NCBI GenBank assembly: GCA_003694355.1
Contig: RFKI01000011.1
Location: 1-5,008 of the forward strand
Direction: 5' to 3'
Length of the DNA stretch: 5,008 bases
Source of the DNA: Bdellovibrio sp.
GTDB lineage: Bacteria > Bdellovibrionota > Bdellovibrionia > Bdellovibrionales > UBA1609
The translations under genes and the position numbers were made by a program. Below the pieces are notes generated by a model, which saw only the letters and a program-made list of their open reading frames with translations, had not been told where the DNA came from and did not search any database. Below are positions 1 to 5,008 of this stretch, one piece after another (the stretch's first letter is position 1; each line of letters opens with the position of its first letter).

Positions 1-363
1 ATATAAATCTAACTTACCACTATAAATAAGAGCTAACCTTATATTTTGACGTCCCGTCACTTCTGGGTCAAACCCAACTCCCATTTCTATTAAAGGAACG
101 ACACTTCCTTTAACCACCATATGTCCCTCATCTATGGGATAAATACCTGCTATTGCCTTTAAAAGCGAGCTTTTGCCCGACCCATTTAATCCAACAACTC
201 CAATTCTTTCCCCTGTTTGCGCTTTAAAATTTATATTCTTTAAGATGGGAACCTTAAAGGCCTCCCCTTTCTTCTTTCCCAAAAGACGCTCTCTTAATGA
301 TTTTGCCCTTTCTGCAACATTAAGAGCATTAACGCTAACTTCCTGTAGTTCAATGTATGACAT
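1..363 (-). CDS. wzt: Polysaccharide/O-antigen export ABC transporter ATP-binding protein, N-terminal part
   Basis: This is the first 121 codons of an ABC ATPase; the gene runs off the left edge of the window. It starts MSYIELQEVSVNALN from the ATG at 363-361. The Walker A loop GLNGSGKSS lies at residues 58-66 (Lys64), followed by AIAGIYPIDEG. The stretch EMGVGFDPEVTGRQNI (93-108) matches the signature of Wzt/TagH-type polysaccharide exporters (usually GxGFxPxxTGREN), which separates them from other ABC ATPases. The N-terminal insert rich in Arg/Lys (RAKSLRERLLGKKKG, 19-33) before the first core strand is also typical. By family knowledge, the protein sits on the inner face of the cytoplasmic membrane with a Wzm permease and exports a finished lipid-linked glycan. 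The start is 11 bases after the glycosyltransferase stop, with GGAAG about 5 bases upstream as ribosome binding site, so the two genes are probably co-transcribed. Walker B, the ABC signature and any C-terminal glycan-binding domain are out of view, as is the permease gene. Confidence 0.9.
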   Translation of the reverse strand, partial: MSYIELQEVSVNALNVAERAKSLRERLLGKKKGEAFKVPILKNINFKAQTGERIGVVGLNGSGKSSLLKAIAGIYPIDEGHMVVKGSVVPLIEMGVGFDPEVTGRQNIRLALIYSGKLDLY

Positions 364-374
364 AATTCTTCCAA

Positions 375-1100
375 TCACAAAAATACTAATACCAAATGAG
401 CTAATTTCCCCAAAACCCTTATCATTTTCAAGCGCATAAATATAGCGCGGAGGCTGATTTTTTTCTGATGCTGAAGCTGGGTGAAGGTTTGAGGATGACG
501 ACGATAGTAAATAAGTGGCTCCTTTAATACCAAAATACCTCCCCGAAGGCTTGCAACAAGAGCCATCCACCAATCATGCATGGGAACATCTCCTAGATAG
601 GGTAATATATGTGGTTTTAACTCTTTTTTGAAACACATGGTGGCTCCTGTAAAATGGTTTTTTACAAGAATCTTAAAAAAAGTCTTGTTCTTTTCGGGCG
701 CCATCTGTGGGTGGTCCTTTAAGAGCTTCAAGTTCTCATCCACATAATAAACCCCATGGGACAGGAGCAAATGAGAACTGCCCTGAAGGGCTTTGACACA
801 AGTGGATACCTTGTGAGGCAACCACACATCATCCTGATCACACAAAAAAATAACATCACCTTGAGAAAGCTCAATGGCCCTCTTAAAACTTTGTTGAGGG
901 CCTAGGTTAGAAGTATTCTCATAAAGACGAATGCGGGGATCGCGAAGCCCCTTCAAATAAGCAAGAGTGCCATCTGTGGAGCTATCATCCACAATAACAA
1001 GCTCATCTTGAGAAGAAAGCTGCCCCAACACACTTGGAAGCAAGTCTGGCAAAAACCTCTCTCCATTATAGGTACACAAACAAACGCTTACGCTTTGCAT
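375..1100 (-). CDS. Glycosyltransferase family 2, rhamnosyltransferase-like
   Basis: A 241-residue GT-A fold enzyme that would transfer a sugar from a nucleotide donor to a growing lipid-linked glycan at the cytoplasmic face of the membrane. Visible motifs in order: SVCLCTYNGERFL at residues 5-17 (nucleotide-binding start), VIVDDSSTDGT (35-45), CDQDDVW (87-93, the DxD-type metal and donor site), FTGATMCF (150-157), HDWW (175-178, the usual place of the catalytic-base region) and YYRRH (198-202). The CDQDDVW, HDWW and YRxH set is characteristic of GT2 enzymes often annotated as rhamnosyltransferases, but donor and linkage cannot be read from sequence. There is no transmembrane segment in the catalytic part; the end (LGKLAHLVLVFL) is hydrophobic and may touch the membrane. 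The length is slightly short for this group (often 280-320 residues) because the C-terminal extension is small. The ATG is preceded by AAGAGAG at a suitable distance. The wzt-like gene follows directly, and rfbB is divergent. Confidence 0.9.
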   Translation of the reverse strand: MQSVSVCLCTYNGERFLPDLLPSVLGQLSSQDELVIVDDSSTDGTLAYLKGLRDPRIRLYENTSNLGPQQSFKRAIELSQGDVIFLCDQDDVWLPHKVSTCVKALQGSSHLLLSHGVYYVDENLKLLKDHPQMAPEKNKTFFKILVKNHFTGATMCFKKELKPHILPYLGDVPMHDWWMALVASLRGGILVLKEPLIYYRRHPQTFTQLQHQKKISLRAIFMRLKMIRVLGKLAHLVLVFL

Positions 1101-1109
1101 TACGCTCTC

Positions 1110-1139
1110 TTGGATTTTTGTTTGTCTATGTTATATGAT
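1110..1139 (+). promoter_or_regulatory. Possible promoter for the rfbB-rfbA run in the divergent gap
   Basis: The 63-base gap between two divergent genes must hold start signals for both unless transcripts cross it. On the plus strand TATGAT (1134-1139) differs from the TATAAT consensus at one base; TTGGAT (1110-1115) is a weak -35 with an 18-base spacer. Transcription would begin near 1146, leaving a short leader containing the clear AAGGAAG ribosome binding site (1151-1157) ahead of the rfbB ATG at 1164. On the minus strand TATAAC (complement of 1130-1135) is a possible -10, but I see no matching -35. These are AT-rich sequences, so chance matches are likely. Confidence 0.3.
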
Positions 1140-1163
1140 TAGTTTTTCAAAAGGAAGACTTTT

Positions 1164-2168
1164 ATGAATTTACTTGTTACAGGAGCCGCTGGTTTTATTG
1201 GAAGCAACTTTGTCGGAGAAGCCCTCAAAAAGGGACATCAAGTGGTGGGTCTTGATGCCTTCACTTATGCGGGCCACAAAGAGAATCTCGAAGAATACAA
1301 AGAGGGCTTTCATTTAGTAGAAGGAAATATCTGCGATCAACAACTAGTAGAGTCCTTGTTAAATGAGTTCCAAATTGATGGAGTTATCAATTTTGCAGCA
1401 GAAAGCCACGTGGACCGCTCTATTGAAGGACCAGGAGTTTTTATTCAAACCAATATCGTTGGCGTCTACAACCTTCTGGATTGTGGATTAAAATATTGGA
1501 AACACAAAAAAGATTTTCGCATGGTGCAAGTGTCAACTGATGAAGTGTATGGCAGCTTGGGAGATTCAGGGTATTTTACGGAAAATACTCCCTACAAGCC
1601 AAACTCCCCTTATTCGGCCTCCAAAGCTTCGGGAGACTTCTTGGCACGAGCCTGGTTTAAAACCTATCAGTTCCCCGTCATTACAACAAATTGTTCAAAC
1701 AATTATGGCCCCAAACAATATCCTGAAAAGCTCATCCCACATATGATTCAATGCGCGTTAAAAGAAAAGCCTCTTCCTGTCTATGGCACCGGCAAAAACG
1801 TCAGAGACTGGATCCATGTTTCTGACCACTGTCAAGGGGTCTTACTGGCCTTGGAAAAAGGGCTACCTGGAGAAACCTACTGCTTTGGCGGCCGTTCAGA
1901 ACGCAACAATATCACCGTGGTTAAAGAAATTTGCACTCTACTCGATGAGCTTAGCCCCCGAAGAAATGGAAAAAAATATGAAGAGCTCATTCAGTTTGTT
2001 GAAGATCGAAAAGGGCATGACTGGCGCTACGCCATTGATGATACCAAAGCCCAAAAAGAGCTGGGTTTTGAAAGACAATTTCAAAATTTCGAAGAAGGCT
2101 TAAAAAATACTGTTCAATGGTACCTGGATCACCAAAACTGGGTTCAAAAAGTATTGGGGGAACAATGA
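1164..2168 (+). CDS. rfbB: dTDP-glucose 4,6-dehydratase
   Basis: A 334-residue short-chain dehydrogenase/reductase that converts dTDP-glucose to dTDP-4-keto-6-deoxyglucose in the cytoplasm, the second step of dTDP-rhamnose and related deoxysugar synthesis. The NAD-binding GAAGFIG is at residues 7-13, with LDAFTYAG (30-37) placing Asp31 for the adenosine ribose. [11 protein letters not shown] (77-87) is the family signature. The catalytic Thr125-Asp126-Glu127 sits in VSTDEVYG, and the Tyr150/Lys154 pair in YSASK; Asp126 and Glu127 are the residues that distinguish dehydratases from plain epimerases. [18 protein letters not shown] (175-192) and [12 protein letters not shown] (281-292) are substrate-site blocks typical of RfbB/RmlB. 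All key residues are intact and the length is close to the usual 330-360. The ATG is well supported by AAGGAAG at 1151-1157. The stop overlaps the rfbA start (ATGA, 2165-2168), indicating one transcript with coupled translation. Confidence 0.97.
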   Translation: MNLLVTGAAGFIGSNFVGEALKKGHQVVGLDAFTYAGHKENLEEYKEGFHLVEGNICDQQLVESLLNEFQIDGVINFAAESHVDRSIEGPGVFIQTNIVGVYNLLDCGLKYWKHKKDFRMVQVSTDEVYGSLGDSGYFTENTPYKPNSPYSASKASGDFLARAWFKTYQFPVITTNCSNNYGPKQYPEKLIPHMIQCALKEKPLPVYGTGKNVRDWIHVSDHCQGVLLALEKGLPGETYCFGGRSERNNITVVKEICTLLDELSPRRNGKKYEELIQFVEDRKGHDWRYAIDDTKAQKELGFERQFQNFEEGLKNTVQWYLDHQNWVQKVLGEQ

Positions 2169-3049
2169 AAGGAATTGTTTTAGCTGGAGGCAATGGCACA
2201 CGCCTTTTTCCATCCACAAAATCAGTCAGCAAACAACTTTTACCTGTTTATGATAAACCCACCATCTATTACCCTTTATCTATTCAAATGCTTGCAGGCA
2301 TAAAAGATATCCTGATTATTAGCACCCCTAGAGACATCCCCATGATTCAAAGCCTTTTAGGAGATGGCCAACACCTGGGAATCAAACTGAGTTATGCCAT
2401 TCAAGAAAAGCCTGAAGGGATCGCTCAAGCTTTTCTAATTGGTGAAGATTTTATTCGAAAGAGTCCTGTGTGCTTAATCTTGGGAGACAATTTGTTTTTT
2501 GGTCTCTCACTCACAAAAAAGCTTGAGAAGGCCGCTCAGCTCAAGCAGGGCGCTGAAGTGTTTGCCTACCATGTTAGCGACCCTGAGCGTTATGGGGTGG
2601 TGGAGTTTAATGAAAAAGGTCAAGCCATCAATATTGAAGAAAAACCCCAAAACCCTAAATCCAATTGGGCTGTTACGGGACTTTATTTTTATGATGGAAA
2701 CGTCGTGGATTATGCCAAAACCTTAAAACCTTCTGCTCGAGGAGAGTTGGAGATTACAGACTTAAATAAAATTTATCTGGACAGAAAGGAGCTAAAGGTT
2801 TGCCCCCTAGGTCGAGGCATTACCTGGTTAGATACCGGAACCGAAGAGGCCCTCTTACAATCTTCGCAATTTGTCCAAACCATTGAAAAACGTCAAGGGC
2901 TAAAAATTGCTTGCCTTGAGGAAATTGCCTTCAAAAAAGGGTTTATTAGTCAAAAACAGCTTGAAGACCTCATTGAGTCTTACCCCAATTGTGGGTACCG
3001 CAACTACTTACTTAACTTTGTAAAATATAATCTGAACGAAACCTTATAA
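2165..3049 (+). CDS. rfbA: Glucose-1-phosphate thymidylyltransferase
   Basis: A 294-residue nucleotidyltransferase that makes dTDP-glucose and diphosphate from dTTP and glucose-1-phosphate, the entry step of the pathway that RfbB continues. [19 protein letters not shown] (residues 6-24) is the pyrophosphorylase signature loop, with Lys23 as the expected catalytic lysine, followed by [15 protein letters not shown] (25-39). LGDNLFFG (106-113) carries the metal-binding Asp108; [12 protein letters not shown] (137-148), [20 protein letters not shown] (158-177) and WLDTGT (221-226, second metal Asp223) complete the active site. The length matches the family (about 290). The frame is open 48 bases further upstream to an ATG at 2117, but that extension lies inside rfbB and has no family counterpart; the start MKGIVLAGG at 2165 is preceded by GGGGGAA and fits every known RfbA. 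Gene order is B then A, with a 4-base overlap. Confidence 0.97.
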   Translation: MKGIVLAGGNGTRLFPSTKSVSKQLLPVYDKPTIYYPLSIQMLAGIKDILIISTPRDIPMIQSLLGDGQHLGIKLSYAIQEKPEGIAQAFLIGEDFIRKSPVCLILGDNLFFGLSLTKKLEKAAQLKQGAEVFAYHVSDPERYGVVEFNEKGQAINIEEKPQNPKSNWAVTGLYFYDGNVVDYAKTLKPSARGELEITDLNKIYLDRKELKVCPLGRGITWLDTGTEEALLQSSQFVQTIEKRQGLKIACLEEIAFKKGFISQKQLEDLIESYPNCGYRNYLLNFVKYNLNETL

Positions 3050-3118
3050 GAGCGCCCTGGAAGCGCCCCAGAAAACCATTATGAAGTTATTAAGAGGGCA
3101 TAAAACTTGCGCTCTCTT
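3049..3118 (+). other. Possible stem-loops between rfbA and the flippase gene
   Basis: AAGAGGGC (3092-3099) can pair with GCTCTCTT (3111-3118) across an 11-base loop, giving 8 base pairs including one G-U. The right arm can pair instead with AGAGCGC (3049-3055) at the end of rfbA, through GCGCTCT (3109-3115), 7 perfect pairs across a 53-base loop. AGCGCCC also occurs twice (3051-3057 and 3062-3068). No clear run of T follows the hairpin (GTGATCTTT), so it is not a standard intrinsic terminator. It may be a partial terminator or simply chance pairing. Confidence 0.25.
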
Positions 3119-3159
3119 GTGATCTTTAAAATTAAATAGTGCCTAAACTTTTCAGAAGT

Positions 3160-3165
3160 TATAAT
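3160..3165 (+). promoter_or_regulatory. Exact TATAAT -10 box just ahead of the flippase ATG
   Basis: TATAAT at 3160-3165 matches the -10 consensus exactly. The sequence at the correct -35 distance (3137-3142, TAGTGC) is poor and there is no TG extension. If used, transcription would start around 3172, only about three bases before the ATG at 3175, giving a leaderless or nearly leaderless message. This would agree with the lack of a ribosome binding site there. It could equally be a chance match in AT-rich DNA. Confidence 0.25.
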
Positions 3166-3174
3166 GTGCTTTCC

Positions 3175-4644
3175 ATGAGTGCATATGATCTGAAGACTCT
3201 TATTAAAACTCCTGTTGCCAGGAACACCTTTTATAGTCTAACAGGTCAAGTGCTCCCCATGGGGGTGGCCCTTATTAGCATTCCCTTTATTATTAAAAAT
3301 CTTGGAGTTGAAAAGTTTGGCCTTTTAACCCTCTGCTGGACGATTCTATCCGTTTTTATGTACTTTGATGTTGGCATTAGCCGTTCCTTTATTAAACAAA
3401 TGGCTGAAAACATTCAAAACAATCAGTTTGAAGGCGCTGGCTCCCTCTTGTCCCTTGTCGGTGTAATCATGCTATCCATTAGCTGCATAGCTGCTGGCGT
3501 GCTGTTTTTTTCCGGCCCCCTTCTGACTAACAAAGCATTTAATATCCCTCCAGAACTTATGAAAGAAGCCCAAAAAGCTTTTTATATTTTAGCTTTGATT
3601 CTTCCAGTGATTTCCTTGAATAGCCTTGTTCGCTCCTTATTGGAAAGCGCTCACCGGTTTGATAAAACAAACTACCTTAACTCTTTTGTGGGAAGCTTTA
3701 ACTACCTCTCCCCCTTAATCTTGAGCTTTTACCATCAAAGCCTCTCCATGATGTTTATGGTGATTCTACTGGTGCGTTTACTGGCTTTTTTGTTGGGGCT
3801 GCTCTGGTGCCTCCAGGTTTTAAAACCAGTTTTTCAGGGGCCTTATGGAAATTGGGCCCCACACTTCCACATTATTAAATATGGATTTTGGTTAACCTTA
3901 ACTAACTTTATTGCCCCTGTTCTGAATTATGGAGATCGGCTGGTTATAGGAAGCCTTCTTCCTCTCTCTGCCCTTAGTTACTATGTCACCCCCTATGAAG
4001 TGCTCTCTCGCTTATGGCTACTTCCTGATGCCATTGTAAAAGTGATGTTTCCTTCCTGGGCGGCTCGTCAAAATCAAAAAATGTCATCAAGACCTTTTCA
4101 GTTTTTGTTTTTTGCTTTGCTCCTTATGATGCTTTCTCTCATTTTTTTGATCCAAAGCTTTTCCAAAGAAGGGCTTCGGCTTTGGGTGGGGGAGGCCTTT
4201 GCCACAAATAGTGCCCCTCTCATCCCCTATTTTTTATTGGCTGTCCTGATGGGTGCACTCACCCGAATTCCCTACACCTGGCTGCAGGCCACAGGGCAAA
4301 TCAAGCGAGCCACAGTTATTCAAGTGCTTGAAAGCCTTGGATACCTGATTTTTTTATGGTGGAGCGTTAAAGAGTTTCAGGTTATGGGAGCGGCAATAGC
4401 CCTGTTAGTGCGTTTATTCTTCGAGTATGCTCTGTTTTTTCTCTTTGCCAAAAGAGTTTTTTATCATGTGAGGGTCTTTTTAAGCCTCTTTGGAGCCATA
4501 GTCGCTTTCATGGGATATACTTATCTGATGAATCAGCTCACTTCCTGGAGTATAAAAGCCCTCATCCTTTTAGTTGCCTTAGCTATTCTCTTTTGGGCAG
4601 GAAAGATTTTGATAAGCCAGAATCTAGAAAATGCTAAACAATAA
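3175..4644 (+). CDS. Polysaccharide (Wzx-like) flippase, PST/MATE-fold membrane protein
   Basis: A 489-residue integral membrane protein that, by family knowledge, moves undecaprenyl-diphosphate-linked oligosaccharide from the cytoplasmic to the outer face of the inner membrane. From the ATG at 3175 I count about 13-14 hydrophobic segments, roughly at residues 20-40, 47-66, 90-112, 135-155, 170-188, 190-215, 235-255, 258-280, 307-327, 345-365, 382-400, 402-425, 432-452 and 458-479. Family-like blocks are the N-terminal GVEKFGLLTLCW (44-55), FDVGISRSF (64-72), and the central GDRLVIGSLLPLSALSYY (253-270) followed by YEVLSRLWLLPDAI (274-287), which typify O-antigen/polysaccharide flippases. The frame is also open to a GTG at 3139, adding 12 residues, but neither start has a Shine-Dalgarno sequence; the ATG puts the first membrane segment at the normal distance. 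It lies 125 bases after rfbA on the same strand and may be co-transcribed. The substrate cannot be predicted. Confidence 0.88.
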   Translation: MSAYDLKTLIKTPVARNTFYSLTGQVLPMGVALISIPFIIKNLGVEKFGLLTLCWTILSVFMYFDVGISRSFIKQMAENIQNNQFEGAGSLLSLVGVIMLSISCIAAGVLFFSGPLLTNKAFNIPPELMKEAQKAFYILALILPVISLNSLVRSLLESAHRFDKTNYLNSFVGSFNYLSPLILSFYHQSLSMMFMVILLVRLLAFLLGLLWCLQVLKPVFQGPYGNWAPHFHIIKYGFWLTLTNFIAPVLNYGDRLVIGSLLPLSALSYYVTPYEVLSRLWLLPDAIVKVMFPSWAARQNQKMSSRPFQFLFFALLLMMLSLIFLIQSFSKEGLRLWVGEAFATNSAPLIPYFLLAVLMGALTRIPYTWLQATGQIKRATVIQVLESLGYLIFLWWSVKEFQVMGAAIALLVRLFFEYALFFLFAKRVFYHVRVFLSLFGAIVAFMGYTYLMNQLTSWSIKALILLVALAILFWAGKILISQNLENAKQ

Positions 4645-4684
4645 TACCGCAGCCCCGCAGAGAGTCCCATAGAGTGGTGATAAT

Positions 4685-4710
4685 GAGACTTCTTATTTTT
4701 TAAGAAGCTC
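4685..4710. terminator. Hairpin in the convergent gap, weak bidirectional terminator candidate
   Basis: CTTCTTA (4689-4695) pairs with TAAGAAG (4701-4707) across a TTTTT loop, and the stem extends with GAG (4685-4687) to CTC (4708-4710) around one bulged A, 10 pairs in all. It lies between the flippase stop and the stop of the converging epimerase gene, where a two-way terminator would be expected. However, neither strand shows a T run directly after the stem, so it is not a canonical intrinsic terminator. CAAAG (4711-4715) and CTTTG (4718-4722) form a second inverted repeat directly beside it. Confidence 0.3.
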
Positions 4711-4741
4711 CAAAGGGCTTTGTTCTTTCAAAAAACTGGAT

Positions 4742-5008
4742 TTATGAAATGTTTTTCTCTTTTAAAGAAAAAGGCTTAAATTGAAAATTAAAGTCTCTTG
4801 AAAATTCTTTGTGATCAAAAACAAGATCCTGGTTCATACGTTCAGCCATAGCCGTGTTCCAAGAACGATAACGAGGAAGCAGATTTAACACTCGAACCCC
4901 AAGACGAAAAATCCACAGGGGAACCGTAAAAATTCTTATGGGCCGGTTCATGGCCAAAAACACTTCTTGAATCATCTTTTTATAGGGCAATGTCTGTCCA
5001 CCACAAAT
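4742..5008 (-). CDS. NAD-dependent sugar epimerase/dehydratase, C-terminal part
   Basis: The last 88 codons of a gene that enters from the right edge; the frame is open to the final base, so a TTG at 4990-4988 is internal and not the start. The visible part reads ICGGQTLPYKKMIQEVF, then VPLWIFRLGVRVLNLLPRYR, then AMAERMNQDLVFDHKEFSRDF and QFKPF before the stop. This pattern (GGxTLxYxxMxxxxF, a hydrophobic helix, then AERMNxDLxFDHxxxxRDxxFxPxPF) resembles the substrate-binding C-terminal region of extended SDR proteins related to UDP-glucose 4-epimerase, common in proteobacterial polysaccharide loci. The Rossmann domain and the catalytic Tyr/Lys are outside the window, so whether it is an epimerase, dehydratase or 4-ketoreductase cannot be decided. 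It converges with the flippase gene, so it belongs to another transcript. Confidence 0.75.
   Translation of the reverse strand: MCGGQTLPYKKMIQEVFLAMNRPIRIFTVPLWIFRLGVRVLNLLPRYRSWNTAMAERMNQDLVFDHKEFSRDFNFQFKPFSLKEKNIS

Noticed and set aside
173..439. An 88-residue plus-strand open frame
   Set aside because: It lies opposite the Walker A coding region of the export ATPase and the end of the glycosyltransferase, both of which have strong family motifs; it has no ribosome binding site and no recognisable domain.
2117..2164. An N-terminal extension of rfbA from an ATG at 2117
   Set aside because: These 16 codons lie in the rfbB coding sequence, have no family counterpart, and the ATG at 2165 has the expected MKGIVLAGG start and a ribosome binding site.
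1987..2232. An 81-residue minus-strand open frame across the rfbB-rfbA junction
   Set aside because: It is antisense to two intact, clearly recognised genes and resembles no protein family.
286..3119. The motif CGCTCTCTT seen three times (287-295, 1103-1111, 3110-3118)
   Set aside because: One copy is inside the ATPase coding sequence, one covers the glycosyltransferase ribosome binding site, and one is in the gap after rfbA. Spacing and flanks differ, so a shared operator is not supported; a chance purine/pyrimidine-rich repeat is simpler.
4749..4774. AT-rich inverted repeat TTTTTCT/AGAAAAA near the end of the epimerase gene
   Set aside because: It lies within codons for the Lys/Phe-rich C-terminus, has only A-T pairs apart from one C-G, and is too unstable to call a terminator.
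4742..4990. A complete small 82-residue gene starting at a TTG (4990)
   Set aside because: The frame stays open through the window edge with residues (ICGGQT) that fit the epimerase family, so this is the tail of a longer gene rather than a small protein.

Overview
The window is part of a surface-polysaccharide (O-antigen or capsule type) biosynthesis locus from a bacterium with moderately AT-rich DNA (about 40% GC by eye). The protein styles fit a Gram-negative proteobacterium: an RfbB with the [14 protein letters not shown] stretch, a Wzt-type ATPase, and an epimerase tail ending PAMAERMNQDLVFDH-like. I cannot name the genus. Every base is in or close to a gene; the longest gap between genes is about 125 bases.

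Layout. Bases 1-1100 are read on the minus strand: a GT2-family glycosyltransferase (375-1100) followed 11 bases later by the start of a polysaccharide-export ABC ATPase (1-363, cut by the window edge). A 63-base divergent gap (1101-1163) separates these from a plus-strand run: rfbB (dTDP-glucose 4,6-dehydratase, 1164-2168), rfbA (glucose-1-phosphate thymidylyltransferase, 2165-3049, overlapping rfbB by ATGA), and a Wzx-like polysaccharide flippase (most likely 3175-4644). A 97-base convergent gap follows. The window then ends in the C-terminal part of a minus-strand NAD-dependent sugar epimerase/dehydratase (4742-5008, cut by the edge).

How the genes fit together. RfbA makes dTDP-glucose from glucose-1-phosphate and dTTP, and RfbB turns it into dTDP-4-keto-6-deoxyglucose, the branch point to dTDP-rhamnose and other deoxysugars. 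The glycosyltransferase has the CDQDDVW, HDWW and YRRH motifs common in rhamnosyltransferase-like GT2 enzymes and is a plausible user of such a sugar. The flippase and the ABC ATPase belong to two different export routes, Wzy-dependent and ABC-dependent, so the locus may supply more than one glycan. rfbC and rfbD, needed to finish dTDP-rhamnose, are not in the window.

I found no RNA genes, insertion sequences, CRISPR arrays or phage genes. I see no convincing new system here; the points worth a second look are the mixed export machinery, the incomplete dTDP-sugar module and the uncertain translation start of the flippase.
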